In this document: in pieces, positions 28,764 to 37,271 of the stretch
Numbering within the stretch: the stretch's first letter is position 1
Layout of the letters: each line of letters begins with the position of its first letter
Source: an uncultured Candidatus Actinomarina sp.
Lineage (GTDB): Bacteria > Actinomycetota > Acidimicrobiia > Actinomarinales > Actinomarinaceae
DNA: 37,271 nucleotides
Assembly: GCA_902510965.1 (NCBI GenBank)
Contig: CABXDM010000008.1
Location: 1 to 37,271, forward strand
Direction of reading: 5' to 3'
Program-made: the position numbers and the translations under genes
Notes under the pieces: model-generated
What the model saw: only the letters and a program-made list of their open reading frames with translations
What the model was told of the DNA's origin: nothing
Databases searched by the model: none

Positions 28764-28772
28764 ATTAATCCA

Positions 28773-28790
28773 TCATTATTTAAATAATGA
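28773..28790. repeat. 18-bp perfect palindrome TCATTATTTAAATAATGA, candidate operator or 5' UTR hairpin
   Basis: Lies between the -10 and the SD (aaggag) of the BMP lipoprotein gene. Confidence 0.65.
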
Positions 28791-28802
28791 AGGAGTAAAT
28801 AA

Positions 28803-29921
28803 ATGATAACAAATAAAAAGAAATCATCTTTGATTTTGCTATCTCTAATGTTAGTTCTATCCGCCTGTGGTGGATCAGATACTGCAACAGAGGAAGTTGC
28901 TGAAGTCGTAGTTGAGGAAGAGTCATTAGATTCACCTGCAACAACCGCAGCACCTGCAGCAGAACCAGATGGACTAAAAGTTGGTATCGTTCTTGGCGCA
29001 TTAGGTGACCTTTCCTTCATGGACTCTGCTAAAAGAGGCTACGACAAAGCTGTAGCTGATCTTGGCATTCAAGGAGACTATGTAGAAACAGAACCTAGCG
29101 AAAGAGCGGCTGCTATTCAAAACTTTCTTGCTGATGGAAAAGAAATGATCATTACGGTCGGTTTCTCAGAAGCAGAAATTACTAAAGAAGCAGCAGTAGC
29201 TAACCCAGACGTACAATTTGCAATTGTTGATATGGTTATTACAGCAGACAATGGTGATTTATTACCAAACGTCTCAAACCTTATCTTCAAAGAGCATGAG
29301 GGTTCTTTTGAAGTTGGATATATTGCTGGAAAACTTTCCAAAACTGGCCATGTAGCTTTCATGGGTGGAATGGACGTTCCAATAATTAGAAAATTTCAAA
29401 CAGGTTGGGAAGAGGGTGCAAGATATGCAAACCCTGACATTAAACTTTGTGACGGTTATGCCGGTAGCTGGGGAGATCCTGCTAAAGGTAAAGAAATCGC
29501 ATTAAGTTGTTTTGAGCAAGGTGCAGATATTATATTTGCAGCTGGTGGCTCAACTGGTAATGGAGCATATGAAGCCGCAGCGGAAACAGGTAATTTCGCA
29601 GTTGGTGTTGACTCCAACCAGGACTTTATGCAACCTGGAACTATGATCACATCCATGATGAAGAATGTAGACTTCGCTGTCTATTCTGCAATTAAGAATA
29701 GAACTGAAGCTGGAATGGTAGTAAGCGAAATTGCTTCTTATGGTTCAGCTGAAAACGGTGTTGGTCCAACATGGTTAGTTGATGGAAGTTCATTATTTGC
29801 TGACGAAGGACCTGCTGACATGGCAGCCCAAGTCGCAGCTTTAACTGAAGAAGTAAAAGAAGTTAGAGCAAAAATTGTTTCTGGTGAAATTGTTGTTACT
29901 GATGTAACAGCTGGTGGTTAA
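28803..29921 (+). CDS. BMP-family (basic membrane protein) lipoprotein, nucleoside-type ABC substrate-binding protein
   Basis: Lipobox LVLSACGG, low-complexity linker, KVGIVLGALGDLSFMDSAKRGYDKA, VGYIAGKLSKTGHVAFMGGMDVPIIRKFQTGWEEGA, GVDSNQD. Confidence 0.94.
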   Translation: MITNKKKSSLILLSLMLVLSACGGSDTATEEVAEVVVEEESLDSPATTAAPAAEPDGLKVGIVLGALGDLSFMDSAKRGYDKAVADLGIQGDYVETEPSERAAAIQNFLADGKEMIITVGFSEAEITKEAAVANPDVQFAIVDMVITADNGDLLPNVSNLIFKEHEGSFEVGYIAGKLSKTGHVAFMGGMDVPIIRKFQTGWEEGARYANPDIKLCDGYAGSWGDPAKGKEIALSCFEQGADIIFAAGGSTGNGAYEAAAETGNFAVGVDSNQDFMQPGTMITSMMKNVDFAVYSAIKNRTEAGMVVSEIASYGSAENGVGPTWLVDGSSLFADEGPADMAAQVAALTEEVKEVRAKIVSGEIVVTDVTAGG

Positions 29922-29947
29922 TTTAACCAATTACTAGACAAAAAATT

Positions 29948-29979
29948 TAATTTAGCCCGACGTGAGTCGGGCTAAATTA
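29948..29979 (+). terminator. Strong hairpin between the BMP lipoprotein and the ABC ATPase gene (partial terminator or 3'-end stabiliser)
   Basis: 14-bp perfect stem TAATTTAGCCCGAC/GTCGGGCTAAATTA-type arms around a GTGA loop; no continuous T-tract downstream on + strand. Confidence 0.75.
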
Positions 29980-30009
29980 TTAAGATTAAGTAAATCTAAA
30001 AATTAAAAT

Positions 30010-31527
30010 ATGAATAAAGAAACAGCAATACATTTAAAAAATATTACAAAATCTTACCCCGGCGTTATAGCCAATAAAAATGTTGACTTTCAGGTAAACA
30101 AAGGTGAAATCCATGCCTTAGTTGGAGAAAATGGTGCTGGTAAATCAACCTTGATGAAGATTCTTTATGGAATCGAGCAACCAGATGAAGGCGAAATCGT
30201 AATTAATGGTTCAATGGAAACTATTAATAAAGTAGAAACGGCAATCAATCTTGGTATTGGAATGGTCCATCAAGAATTCACATTGGTACCAAGTTTTACA
30301 GCTCCTGAGAATATTGGTCTCGGTCAAGAACCTAAAAATTCTAAAGGATTGGTTGACTGGAAAGGTCTTAACAAGTCCGTTATGGATATCGCCGAGAAGT
30401 ATGGTTTTAAAGTTGATCCCGGTTTAAAGATGATTGATGCCTCAGTAGGGGTTCAGCAAAGGACCGAAATACTAAAAACTCTTTATAGGAATGCAAATAT
30501 ACTTATTCTTGATGAGCCTACTGCTGTTCTTACTCCACAAGAAACTGATGAATTATTTAATGTAATTAGAACACTTGTTAACGAGGGAAAGACAGTCATC
30601 TTCATCACTCATAAATTAAGAGAAGTTATGGAAATTGCTGATAGAGTGACAGTTATGAGAGCTGGTGAAGTCCAGGGAGTATCTGAAACTAAAAATACCT
30701 CTATTACAGAATTAGCCTCCCAAATGGTTGGAAGAGAAGTTTTTCTTCAGGTCAAAAAAGATGAATCAAATCCAAAGGATGAAATCTTAAATGTAGAAAA
30801 CTTATGGGTTCACGATGCTCGAGGACTTTTAGCTGTAAACGGTGTAGAGATGAGCATAAAAGAAGGTGAAATAGTTGGTATTGCAGGAGTTGAGGGTAAC
30901 GGACAAACAGAGCTTGTTGAGGCTCTAACAGGCTTACGAAAGGCGAGTAGAGGCAAAATAATGTACTTAGGTGAAGATATAGCGTCTTCAACACCAAAAA
31001 ATATACGTAGAAAAAAAATTGCCCATATTCCTGAAGATCGAACAAATACTGGATTAAATACACAACTAAGTATTTGGGAAAATCTCATTGGTAATTCCTA
31101 TTTCAGAAAACCACTTTCCTCAAAGGGAATATTTAACTTAAAAAAAGTCGCAAAACATGCAAATAAACTTAAAGAAGATTTTGATATTAGATCCCCCAAC
31201 GTTTCTTTAAAAGTAAAATCACTTTCAGGTGGAAATCAACAAAAAGTTGTTGTTGCAAGAGAACTTTCTGAAGATCCAACGCTAACAATTGCATCGCAAC
31301 CAACAAGAGGTGTAGATATTGGCAATATTGAAGCAATTCATGAACAATTAGTTCAAATGAGAGATGATGGAGGAGCTGTTCTCTTAGTTTCTGCAGAGCT
31401 TGATGAAGTAATGGCTGTAGCAGACAGGGTGGGCGTTATGTATGAAGGCCAGATTGTAAAATGGGTTAACCCCAAAGAAGTAGATCAATCACAGATGGGC
31501 CTATATATGGCAGGAGTAACAGAGTAA
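30010..31527 (+). CDS. Nucleoside ABC transporter ATP-binding protein (two NBDs, NupO/RbsA-like)
   Basis: LVGENGAGKSTLMKILYG, ILILDEPTAVLTPQE, second half GIAGVEGNGQTELVEALTG and LSGGNQQKVVVARELS, QPTRGVDIGNIE. Confidence 0.95.
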   Translation: MNKETAIHLKNITKSYPGVIANKNVDFQVNKGEIHALVGENGAGKSTLMKILYGIEQPDEGEIVINGSMETINKVETAINLGIGMVHQEFTLVPSFTAPENIGLGQEPKNSKGLVDWKGLNKSVMDIAEKYGFKVDPGLKMIDASVGVQQRTEILKTLYRNANILILDEPTAVLTPQETDELFNVIRTLVNEGKTVIFITHKLREVMEIADRVTVMRAGEVQGVSETKNTSITELASQMVGREVFLQVKKDESNPKDEILNVENLWVHDARGLLAVNGVEMSIKEGEIVGIAGVEGNGQTELVEALTGLRKASRGKIMYLGEDIASSTPKNIRRKKIAHIPEDRTNTGLNTQLSIWENLIGNSYFRKPLSSKGIFNLKKVAKHANKLKEDFDIRSPNVSLKVKSLSGGNQQKVVVARELSEDPTLTIASQPTRGVDIGNIEAIHEQLVQMRDDGGAVLLVSAELDEVMAVADRVGVMYEGQIVKWVNPKEVDQSQMGLYMAGVTE

Positions 31528-32609
31528 TGGATAAGTTTTCTTTTAAGGATGTTCTAGTTACTTTTGCAGGATTATTTATAACTACTTTGGTTGCATGGGT
31601 GTTAATAACTTCAACTGGAAATAATCCATCAGAAGTCGCAAAATATCTTTATGAGGGAGGATTCAAGGGAACAAGAAATATAGCTAACTCTCTTTATCAA
31701 GCTACTCCTCTGATATTAACTGCTACTGCAACACTTATTTCGTTTCGAGTTGGAATGTTTAACATTGGTATAAATGGATCTATGTATGTAGGGGCATTAT
31801 ATGCAGGCTGGGCTGGATATAAATTTACCAATTTAGGACACTTGAGCCATGTTACTCTCTGTATTTTAATCGGCATGACCGTAGGTGCACTGTGGATGTT
31901 ATTACCAGCTCTATTAAGAGTGTATGCAGGTGTTAGTGAGATAATTTCAACAATTATATTAAACTTTGTGGCCGTGCTGTTTGTATCGTACATGGCTAAT
32001 GGGCCATTTAGAGCAGATCCTATTGCTCCGGCTACAGCTAGAATTTTAGAAACTGCAGAGCTTAAACAGATATTCCCTAACTCTCAATTCAATACAGGTT
32101 TTTTCATAGCTGTAATTGTCGCAATTCTTGCACATTTTGTTTTAAATAAAACTACCTTTGGCTATGAATTACGTTCTGGGGGAGATGGCCTCGTTGGCGT
32201 ATATCCTTCAAGATTTAGTTCTTATCTTGGAATACCATCTGATAGATCAGCAATAATTGGAATGTTGATTTCAGGTGCTCTGGGAGGCCTTGCAGGAGCA
32301 ATAGAGGTACTCGGAGCGGTAAGATACTTTTTTCAGGAACTAGAGTTCAACCAAGGATTTGATGGAATATTAATTGGCATCCTAGGAAAGTTAGAGCCAA
32401 TTGGAGCAATAATTGCTTCTTTATTCTATGGAGCAATTAAAAATGGTGGTTTCTTCGTAGACTACAAAACAGATGTAGCCAGAGAGATAATCATAGTTTT
32501 AATATCGATCTTAATTTTCTTTGTCAGCGCTCAAAAAATAGTAAAAGGATTAGAAAAGTATCCAATAGTTAAGAAATTAGATAGTTTCTTTTCAAGAAAG
32601 AAGATGTAA
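31527..32609 (+). CDS. Nucleoside ABC transporter permease 1 (NupP-like)
   Basis: Multi-TM; FRVGMFNIGINGSMYVGALYAGW, AGVSEIISTIILNFVAV, SGALGGLAGAIEVLG. Confidence 0.93.
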   Translation: MDKFSFKDVLVTFAGLFITTLVAWVLITSTGNNPSEVAKYLYEGGFKGTRNIANSLYQATPLILTATATLISFRVGMFNIGINGSMYVGALYAGWAGYKFTNLGHLSHVTLCILIGMTVGALWMLLPALLRVYAGVSEIISTIILNFVAVLFVSYMANGPFRADPIAPATARILETAELKQIFPNSQFNTGFFIAVIVAILAHFVLNKTTFGYELRSGGDGLVGVYPSRFSSYLGIPSDRSAIIGMLISGALGGLAGAIEVLGAVRYFFQELEFNQGFDGILIGILGKLEPIGAIIASLFYGAIKNGGFFVDYKTDVAREIIIVLISILIFFVSAQKIVKGLEKYPIVKKLDSFFSRKKM

Positions 32610-33535
32610 TGGAATGGATTGAAATATTTGATATATCACTATTAAGAAGTCTTCTCAGGTCAACTGCACCAATAGCAATTGTTGGAATGGCTGCTGCAAT
32701 TTGTTCAGCAGCTGGAGTATTAAATATTGGACTTGAGGGTAAGATGCTCAATGCTGCCTTTGCAGGTGTTGCAGCTAGTTATTATACAGAAAGCATGTGG
32801 GCTGGTTTAGCTGCCGGAATCATAGCAGGAATTGTGACAGCAGTTTTGTTTGGCTTACTTTCATTTACACTCGGTGCCGATGAAGTATTAGCCGGTCTCG
32901 CTATAAATATTTTCTCATTAGCTGGGACGACGTACTTAATGCGTACCCTTTTTGGGCAGGCAGGTTTCTTTTCAGATCCAAAAATCGTAGGTGTAGAGCC
33001 AATATATTTCACATTTTTAGAGGGAACTTTTCTTGAACCATTTTTATCAGGCTTTACCTATTCAGTATATTTAATGTTCTTTATCGCTGCTGGCCTACAT
33101 ATTCTCTACTACAGAACTCGTTTAGGAACAGCTATAAGAGCAACTGGAGAAAATCCAGAAGCAGCCGAAGATGCAGGAATTAATACTGTCAGGATCAAAT
33201 GGTTAGTCACTGTTTTTTCAGGACTCCTAGCGGCAATATCTGGTTTGTTTCTTTCTCTAGAAAACCTCACGATGTTCACTGAGGGTATGTCAGCAGGTAA
33301 AGGTTATATTGGACTTGTTGCATCATCTTTTGGTAACGCAACACCTTTAGGAACCTTTGGAGCTAGTGCCTTTTTTGGTTTAGGCGATGCAATTGGAATT
33401 AGACTACAGGGAGTTTATGAACTCGACTCTCGCTTAATTTTAATGATTCCTTACGCGTTGACAGTGGTTGTTCTAATTTTAATTGGTATTAGACAGAGAT
33501 TAAAAGTTAGACCAGTCGCAATTCCAGAGTCTTAA
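32609..33535 (+). CDS. Nucleoside ABC transporter permease 2 (NupQ-like)
   Basis: SAAGVLNIGLEGKMLNAAFAGV, GADEVLAGLAINIF, RATGENPEAAEDAGINTVRIKWL. Confidence 0.93.
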   Translation: MEWIEIFDISLLRSLLRSTAPIAIVGMAAAICSAAGVLNIGLEGKMLNAAFAGVAASYYTESMWAGLAAGIIAGIVTAVLFGLLSFTLGADEVLAGLAINIFSLAGTTYLMRTLFGQAGFFSDPKIVGVEPIYFTFLEGTFLEPFLSGFTYSVYLMFFIAAGLHILYYRTRLGTAIRATGENPEAAEDAGINTVRIKWLVTVFSGLLAAISGLFLSLENLTMFTEGMSAGKGYIGLVASSFGNATPLGTFGASAFFGLGDAIGIRLQGVYELDSRLILMIPYALTVVVLILIGIRQRLKVRPVAIPES

Positions 33536-33539
33536 CTCA

Positions 33540-34859
33540 TTGGTACAAAGACTTTATTTAGCAAAATATATTGTCGAAGATGTTAATACCATACATCATG
33601 ATGCAGCACTAATAGTTGAAGACCAAAATGTAAAAAAAATACAACACAAATCTGAACTCTCTTTCGAGCAAATTCAAAATAGTGAAGATTTGGGTGATGT
33701 GGTTATTTCACCAGGATTAACAAATGCCCACTCTCATGTAGCCTTAAATTCAGTTAAGGGACTAGGGTACGGTACCGCAAGTGCATTATATGATGTCATG
33801 TGGGGAGTTGAACCAGCACTCGATGAAGATTCAGTATATAAACTTTCTTTACTGGGAATGGTAGATGCAATACGCTCCGGAACAACGAGTATTAATGATC
33901 ACTATTTTTTTGCAGATGCTGTTGCGAAGGCTGCGTGTTCAATTGGCATCAGAGGGTTTATTGGCCACACAGTTATGACAGAGTATGGACCATGGACAGG
34001 TAAAACAGAAATTACCAAGGCTAAGGAGTTTGTACAAAATTGGAAGGAATCCTCATTAGTACATCCTGTTGTAGCTCCTCATGAAACATCAACGGTTAGT
34101 CCAGAAATATTGATTGACCTTTATGAATACGCTCAAGAAGTAAATGTTCCTATACATATTCACTTAGCCCAAACCCAAAAAGAGATGAATTACATTAAGG
34201 AAAAATTTGAGACAAGTCCAATTAAACATGCAGCAAATCTTGGTATATTGGATGAAAACGTGATTGCTGCACACTGTAAAGTCATTGAAGAAGGAGATTT
34301 AGAAATTCTCTCAGCAAGCAACTGTTTTCCAATCTTTTGTCCTACAACGCATGGACTATCAGGGAAACCAATGGATACTAATTCTCTTACAAAAAATGAA
34401 ACCAAATGGGGAATTGGTACGGATTGTTCTGGAGGTAATGACGACTATGATATGCTCGAAGAAATGAGAGCAGCAATTTTAATTAATAATACTCACTCAC
34501 AAGGAAATCTAATAACCCCAAAAGAGGTTTTTGATATTTCTACAAGACTAAATATTTCTCGAGTTTCCTTGAACGCCATGAAAGGGACTCTCGCAGAAGG
34601 ACAAACTGCTGATTTCATTTCTATAGAAATCAATAATTCAAGAATGCAGCCTTTACACGATATAGTAAATAACATTGTAATGTGTGCATCTTCAAATGAA
34701 ATCAAAGATGTATTTGTAAATGGCAAGGAAGTTTTGAGGAACAATCAGTTAGTGAACATCGATGAAGAAAAAATAATTTTCGAAGGTACGGAAACAATAG
34801 ATAAAATTTTTAAAGAGACTGGCTTTATAAAGAGAATTCAATCAGGAGATTTCAATTGA
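33540..34859 (+). CDS. Amidohydrolase, SAH/MTA deaminase-chlorohydrolase-like (TTG start)
   Basis: SPGLTNAHSHVALNSVKGL, SGTTSINDHYFF, HIHLAQTQKEM, AAHCKVIEEGD, GIGTDCSGGNDDYDMLEEMR. Confidence 0.85.
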   Translation: MVQRLYLAKYIVEDVNTIHHDAALIVEDQNVKKIQHKSELSFEQIQNSEDLGDVVISPGLTNAHSHVALNSVKGLGYGTASALYDVMWGVEPALDEDSVYKLSLLGMVDAIRSGTTSINDHYFFADAVAKAACSIGIRGFIGHTVMTEYGPWTGKTEITKAKEFVQNWKESSLVHPVVAPHETSTVSPEILIDLYEYAQEVNVPIHIHLAQTQKEMNYIKEKFETSPIKHAANLGILDENVIAAHCKVIEEGDLEILSASNCFPIFCPTTHGLSGKPMDTNSLTKNETKWGIGTDCSGGNDDYDMLEEMRAAILINNTHSQGNLITPKEVFDISTRLNISRVSLNAMKGTLAEGQTADFISIEINNSRMQPLHDIVNNIVMCASSNEIKDVFVNGKEVLRNNQLVNIDEEKIIFEGTETIDKIFKETGFIKRIQSGDFN

Positions 34860-35839
34860 AAGATAAGTCCGTACTTCATGATCACTTAGATGGAGGATTG
34901 AGACCAAGTACAATTATAGAGCTAGCTGAGCAATCAAGAATTGAACTTCCAACTACTGATCCACAACTTTTAGAAGATTGGTTCTTTGAAAACATTTCAT
35001 CAGAATTAAATCAAGTATTTAATAAATTTGAATTAACAATTTCACTCATGCAAGATGAAGAATCTTTAGAAAGAATTGCTTATGAAGCAGTTGAAGACCT
35101 TACAAAGGATGGTGTTTCTAAAGGTGAATTAAGATATGCGCCATTGCAGCATCTAAGAGGGGAGTTAAATCCACAAAATGTTGTAGATTCAGTGTCTAGG
35201 GGAATTAAGAATGGAATGGCTGAATTTGGAGGTAATTTCAGTTCTATATTGTGCGCAATGAGACAAAACAATGATTCTTCTCAAGTAGCAGATTTAGCAA
35301 TTAGTAATTATTTAAATGGCGTTGTCGGTTTTGATTTAGCAGGACCAGAGTACGGACACCCTCCGTCAAAGCATATTGAAGCTTGTATGAAAATAAATAA
35401 AAGTGAGATTGGTTTAACAATTCATGCTGGAGAGGCAGCAAACTTCTCCTACATAGAGGATGCAGTATCTAATTGCAAGGCACAGAGAATTGGTCATGGC
35501 TGGCAAGTCATAGAAGGATGTGTTGAGATAGGTGGATTATTTGAACCAAATACTAAAGCTGCTGAATATATTCTTGAAGAGAAGATTCCATTGGAGATAT
35601 GTATATCTTCAAATGTTAAATCTGGAGCAAGTGATGTAAACAAAGAAAACCACCCCGTATTAAAACTGTTTAAAAGTGGATTTAACGTGACTTTAAATCC
35701 GGATAATCGTTTGATGGCCTCCACCACACTTTCGAAAGAATACGAATTAGCTAAAGAGGAATTTGGTTTAAGTGAAGATGAAGAAGATAAAATAATTCAA
35801 AATACCTATAATTCATTATTTGAAAATATAGGTTATTGA
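34856..35839 (+). CDS. add: Adenosine deaminase family protein (alternative start)
   Basis: LHDHLDGGLRPSTI, YAPLQH, FDLAGPE, TIHAGEAANF, AQRIGHG, LEICISSNVKSGA, TLNPDNR. Confidence 0.92.
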   Translation: MKDKSVLHDHLDGGLRPSTIIELAEQSRIELPTTDPQLLEDWFFENISSELNQVFNKFELTISLMQDEESLERIAYEAVEDLTKDGVSKGELRYAPLQHLRGELNPQNVVDSVSRGIKNGMAEFGGNFSSILCAMRQNNDSSQVADLAISNYLNGVVGFDLAGPEYGHPPSKHIEACMKINKSEIGLTIHAGEAANFSYIEDAVSNCKAQRIGHGWQVIEGCVEIGGLFEPNTKAAEYILEEKIPLEICISSNVKSGASDVNKENHPVLKLFKSGFNVTLNPDNRLMASTTLSKEYELAKEEFGLSEDEEDKIIQNTYNSLFENIGY

Positions 35840-35854
35840 TAGCTAATTTTAGAG

Positions 35855-37018
35855 CTAGTCTTGTAATTTTAAAATTGTTGAAGCTAGCAAAACACTACCA
35901 TTGCGTATTGCAATTTTTGCTTCATTTGTAATGGTTGCATGCGCGAATTCTGGTTGATGGTTTACAACACTTCCATCATCAGGAACAATGGCGAGAAATG
36001 CATGTAGAGATGGAAATTTTTTTGATATATTTCCAAAGTCAGTTGATCCATTTTTAGATTGATCAAAATGTTTATTAGTTTTCATATCAATTCCAAGTTC
36101 TTTTGAATAATCCATAAAAATTTCAGCTAACTTACCATCTGTTACTAAATTTTCATAGGTTCCATTACCCTCTATGAAATTTACTTTACAACCAGTTGCT
36201 GAGGCTGCACTTTTAAAGCAGTTCAATATCTTTTTTTCGAGAACCTTTAGACCAGATGTTTTTTGGGCTCTCATCATCCAACTTGAGCGCGTGTAATCAG
36301 GGATAATATTTGCTGACTCTCCTCCATTCGTAATAATTCCATGAACTTTTTCTGTTGGAAGTAGCTGTTGTCTAAGTGCGCTTATGGAATTGTATGCTAA
36401 AACCTGTGCATCGAGTGCATTTTTACCTATATAGGGAGAACCTGAGGCATGGGCCGCCTTACCAATAAACTCAACATCAATCTGTTTCACAGCAACCATA
36501 AGAGGATCTACTTCATTCCTTGTCGCAGGATGAATCATTAGAACTGCTTTATTGTCTTTGAATACCTCTTTTTCAAGAAGTTTAATTTTCCCACCTCCTC
36601 CACCATTTGGAAATGAAAGAGGAAGAATCTCTTCTGCAGGACACCCTACGATTTGTATTGCATCAGAAAGTTTATCAATTTTTTTAGAAAGAAGATAAAA
36701 AGCACCTATACCTATAGAGGAGATAATATTATGCCCACAAGCTTGTCCAACACCCGGAAGAGCATCATATTCAATACATATTGAAATTGTTTTTTGATTG
36801 CCACCTTTTTTATTAATCAATCCAGTAAAAGCTGTAGGCATCTCGGATACTTTTTTAATTTTTGCAGACGAAATATTATTTGAAATTAATTTAGTAATCT
36901 CTTTATGAGACTTTACTTCTTCATAACCTAGCTCTGGGTTTTTGTATAAAAAGTCATTTAAGGCGAAAATTTTTTTTTCAAATTTAGAGAAGTCACTTAA
37001 TAATTCTTTAGTCAGCAT
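35855..37018 (-). CDS. M20-family amidohydrolase/peptidase (aminobenzoyl-glutamate/indole-acetyl-amino-acid hydrolase-like)
   Basis: PELGYEEVKSHKEI, EYDALPGVGQACGHNIIS, GCPAEEILPLSFPNGGGGGKIKLLE, EFIGKAAHASGSPYIGKNALDA. Confidence 0.92.
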   Translation of the reverse strand: MLTKELLSDFSKFEKKIFALNDFLYKNPELGYEEVKSHKEITKLISNNISSAKIKKVSEMPTAFTGLINKKGGNQKTISICIEYDALPGVGQACGHNIISSIGIGAFYLLSKKIDKLSDAIQIVGCPAEEILPLSFPNGGGGGKIKLLEKEVFKDNKAVLMIHPATRNEVDPLMVAVKQIDVEFIGKAAHASGSPYIGKNALDAQVLAYNSISALRQQLLPTEKVHGIITNGGESANIIPDYTRSSWMMRAQKTSGLKVLEKKILNCFKSAASATGCKVNFIEGNGTYENLVTDGKLAEIFMDYSKELGIDMKTNKHFDQSKNGSTDFGNISKKFPSLHAFLAIVPDDGSVVNHQPEFAHATITNEAKIAIRNGSVLLASTILKLQD

Positions 37019-37020
37019 CT

Positions 37021-37269
37021 TTAACCTTTACCAAAGAATGTTAATTCCTGAATGGCACATTCTTTGAAGGCATTCGAGTTTCCGATATCTTCACCTGAGT
37101 ATGCACTTAAAATATCAATCCTTAATGTTGCAGTAGTCGAATTTATATCAATCCATTGTTGGCCATTATTATTTTGTATTTCTTTTTCAATCAAGATGGA
37201 GGACTCATCTGTTGTAACCTGAATATCCCTTACCCTAAAATTTCTTTTGAAAGAATTGGTACTTTCAAG
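37021..37269 (-). CDS. C-terminal fragment of an ORF resembling an actinobacterial C-terminal glycan-binding (NADase-type/discoidin-like) domain; truncated by window edge
   Basis: Own translation: LESTNSFKRNFRVRDIQVTTDESSILIEKEIQNNNGQQWIDINSTTATLRIDILSAYSGEDIGNSNAFKECAIQELTFFGKG*; not in the ORF track because the start lies outside. Confidence 0.6.
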   Translation of the reverse strand, partial: LESTNSFKRNFRVRDIQVTTDESSILIEKEIQNNNGQQWIDINSTTATLRIDILSAYSGEDIGNSNAFKECAIQELTFFGKG

Positions 37270-37271
37270 AT

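Noticed and set aside
28757-29656. Minus-strand ORFs opposite the BMP lipoprotein gene
   Set aside because: Low-complexity Thr/Ser/Ala-rich shadow translation of the sense linker and conserved gene.
31180-31330. Degenerate second NBD of the transporter ATPase as an anomaly
   Set aside because: Asymmetric, partly degenerate C-terminal NBDs are normal in RbsA/NupO-type duplicated ATPases.
35838-35875. Hairpin TAGCT/AGCTA between adenosine deaminase and M20 gene as a terminator
   Set aside because: Only 5 bp, AT-rich and without a T-tract; not convincing.
1-37271. Mobile elements, prophage, CRISPR arrays, defence systems
   Set aside because: No transposase, integrase, phage structural, Cas or toxin/antitoxin-like ORFs and no spaced direct repeats were seen; gene order is chromosomal housekeeping.

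Overview
The window is an AT-rich, very gene-dense chromosomal segment. Gene content and order resemble a low-GC, streamlined marine actinobacterium; taxonomy is inferred only from protein motifs and from the tilS-hpt-ftsH-folE-folP-folB-folK-panC-coaX-lysS-clpC order. No IS element, phage, CRISPR array or rRNA was seen. Main blocks: (1) 5'-truncated hppA, GT4 glycosyltransferase, topA, MFS, tmk, holB-like, MBL-fold hydrolase, MFS; (2) metK and metY-metX, with metK and metY each preceded by a short SAM-clan riboswitch-like leader; (3) a candidate structured RNA and tRNA-Thr(CGT); (4) tilS to clpC housekeeping block with a complete folE-folP-folB-folK set that also contains a predicted catalytically dead tyrosine/dual-specificity phosphatase-like protein; (5) a purine nucleoside uptake and catabolism island (nucleoside hydrolase, BMP-family lipoprotein, ABC ATPase, two permeases, amidohydrolase/deaminase, adenosine deaminase); (6) an M20 amidohydrolase and a truncated ORF resembling a C-terminal glycan-binding domain. 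The strongest leads are the paired compact SAM-clan leaders (covarying P1, P3-loop pseudoknot, proposed SD-sequestration switch at metY), the pseudophosphatase in the folate operon, and the two-GNRA-hairpin RNA candidate upstream of tRNA-Thr. No alignment, covariance-model or database search was run.
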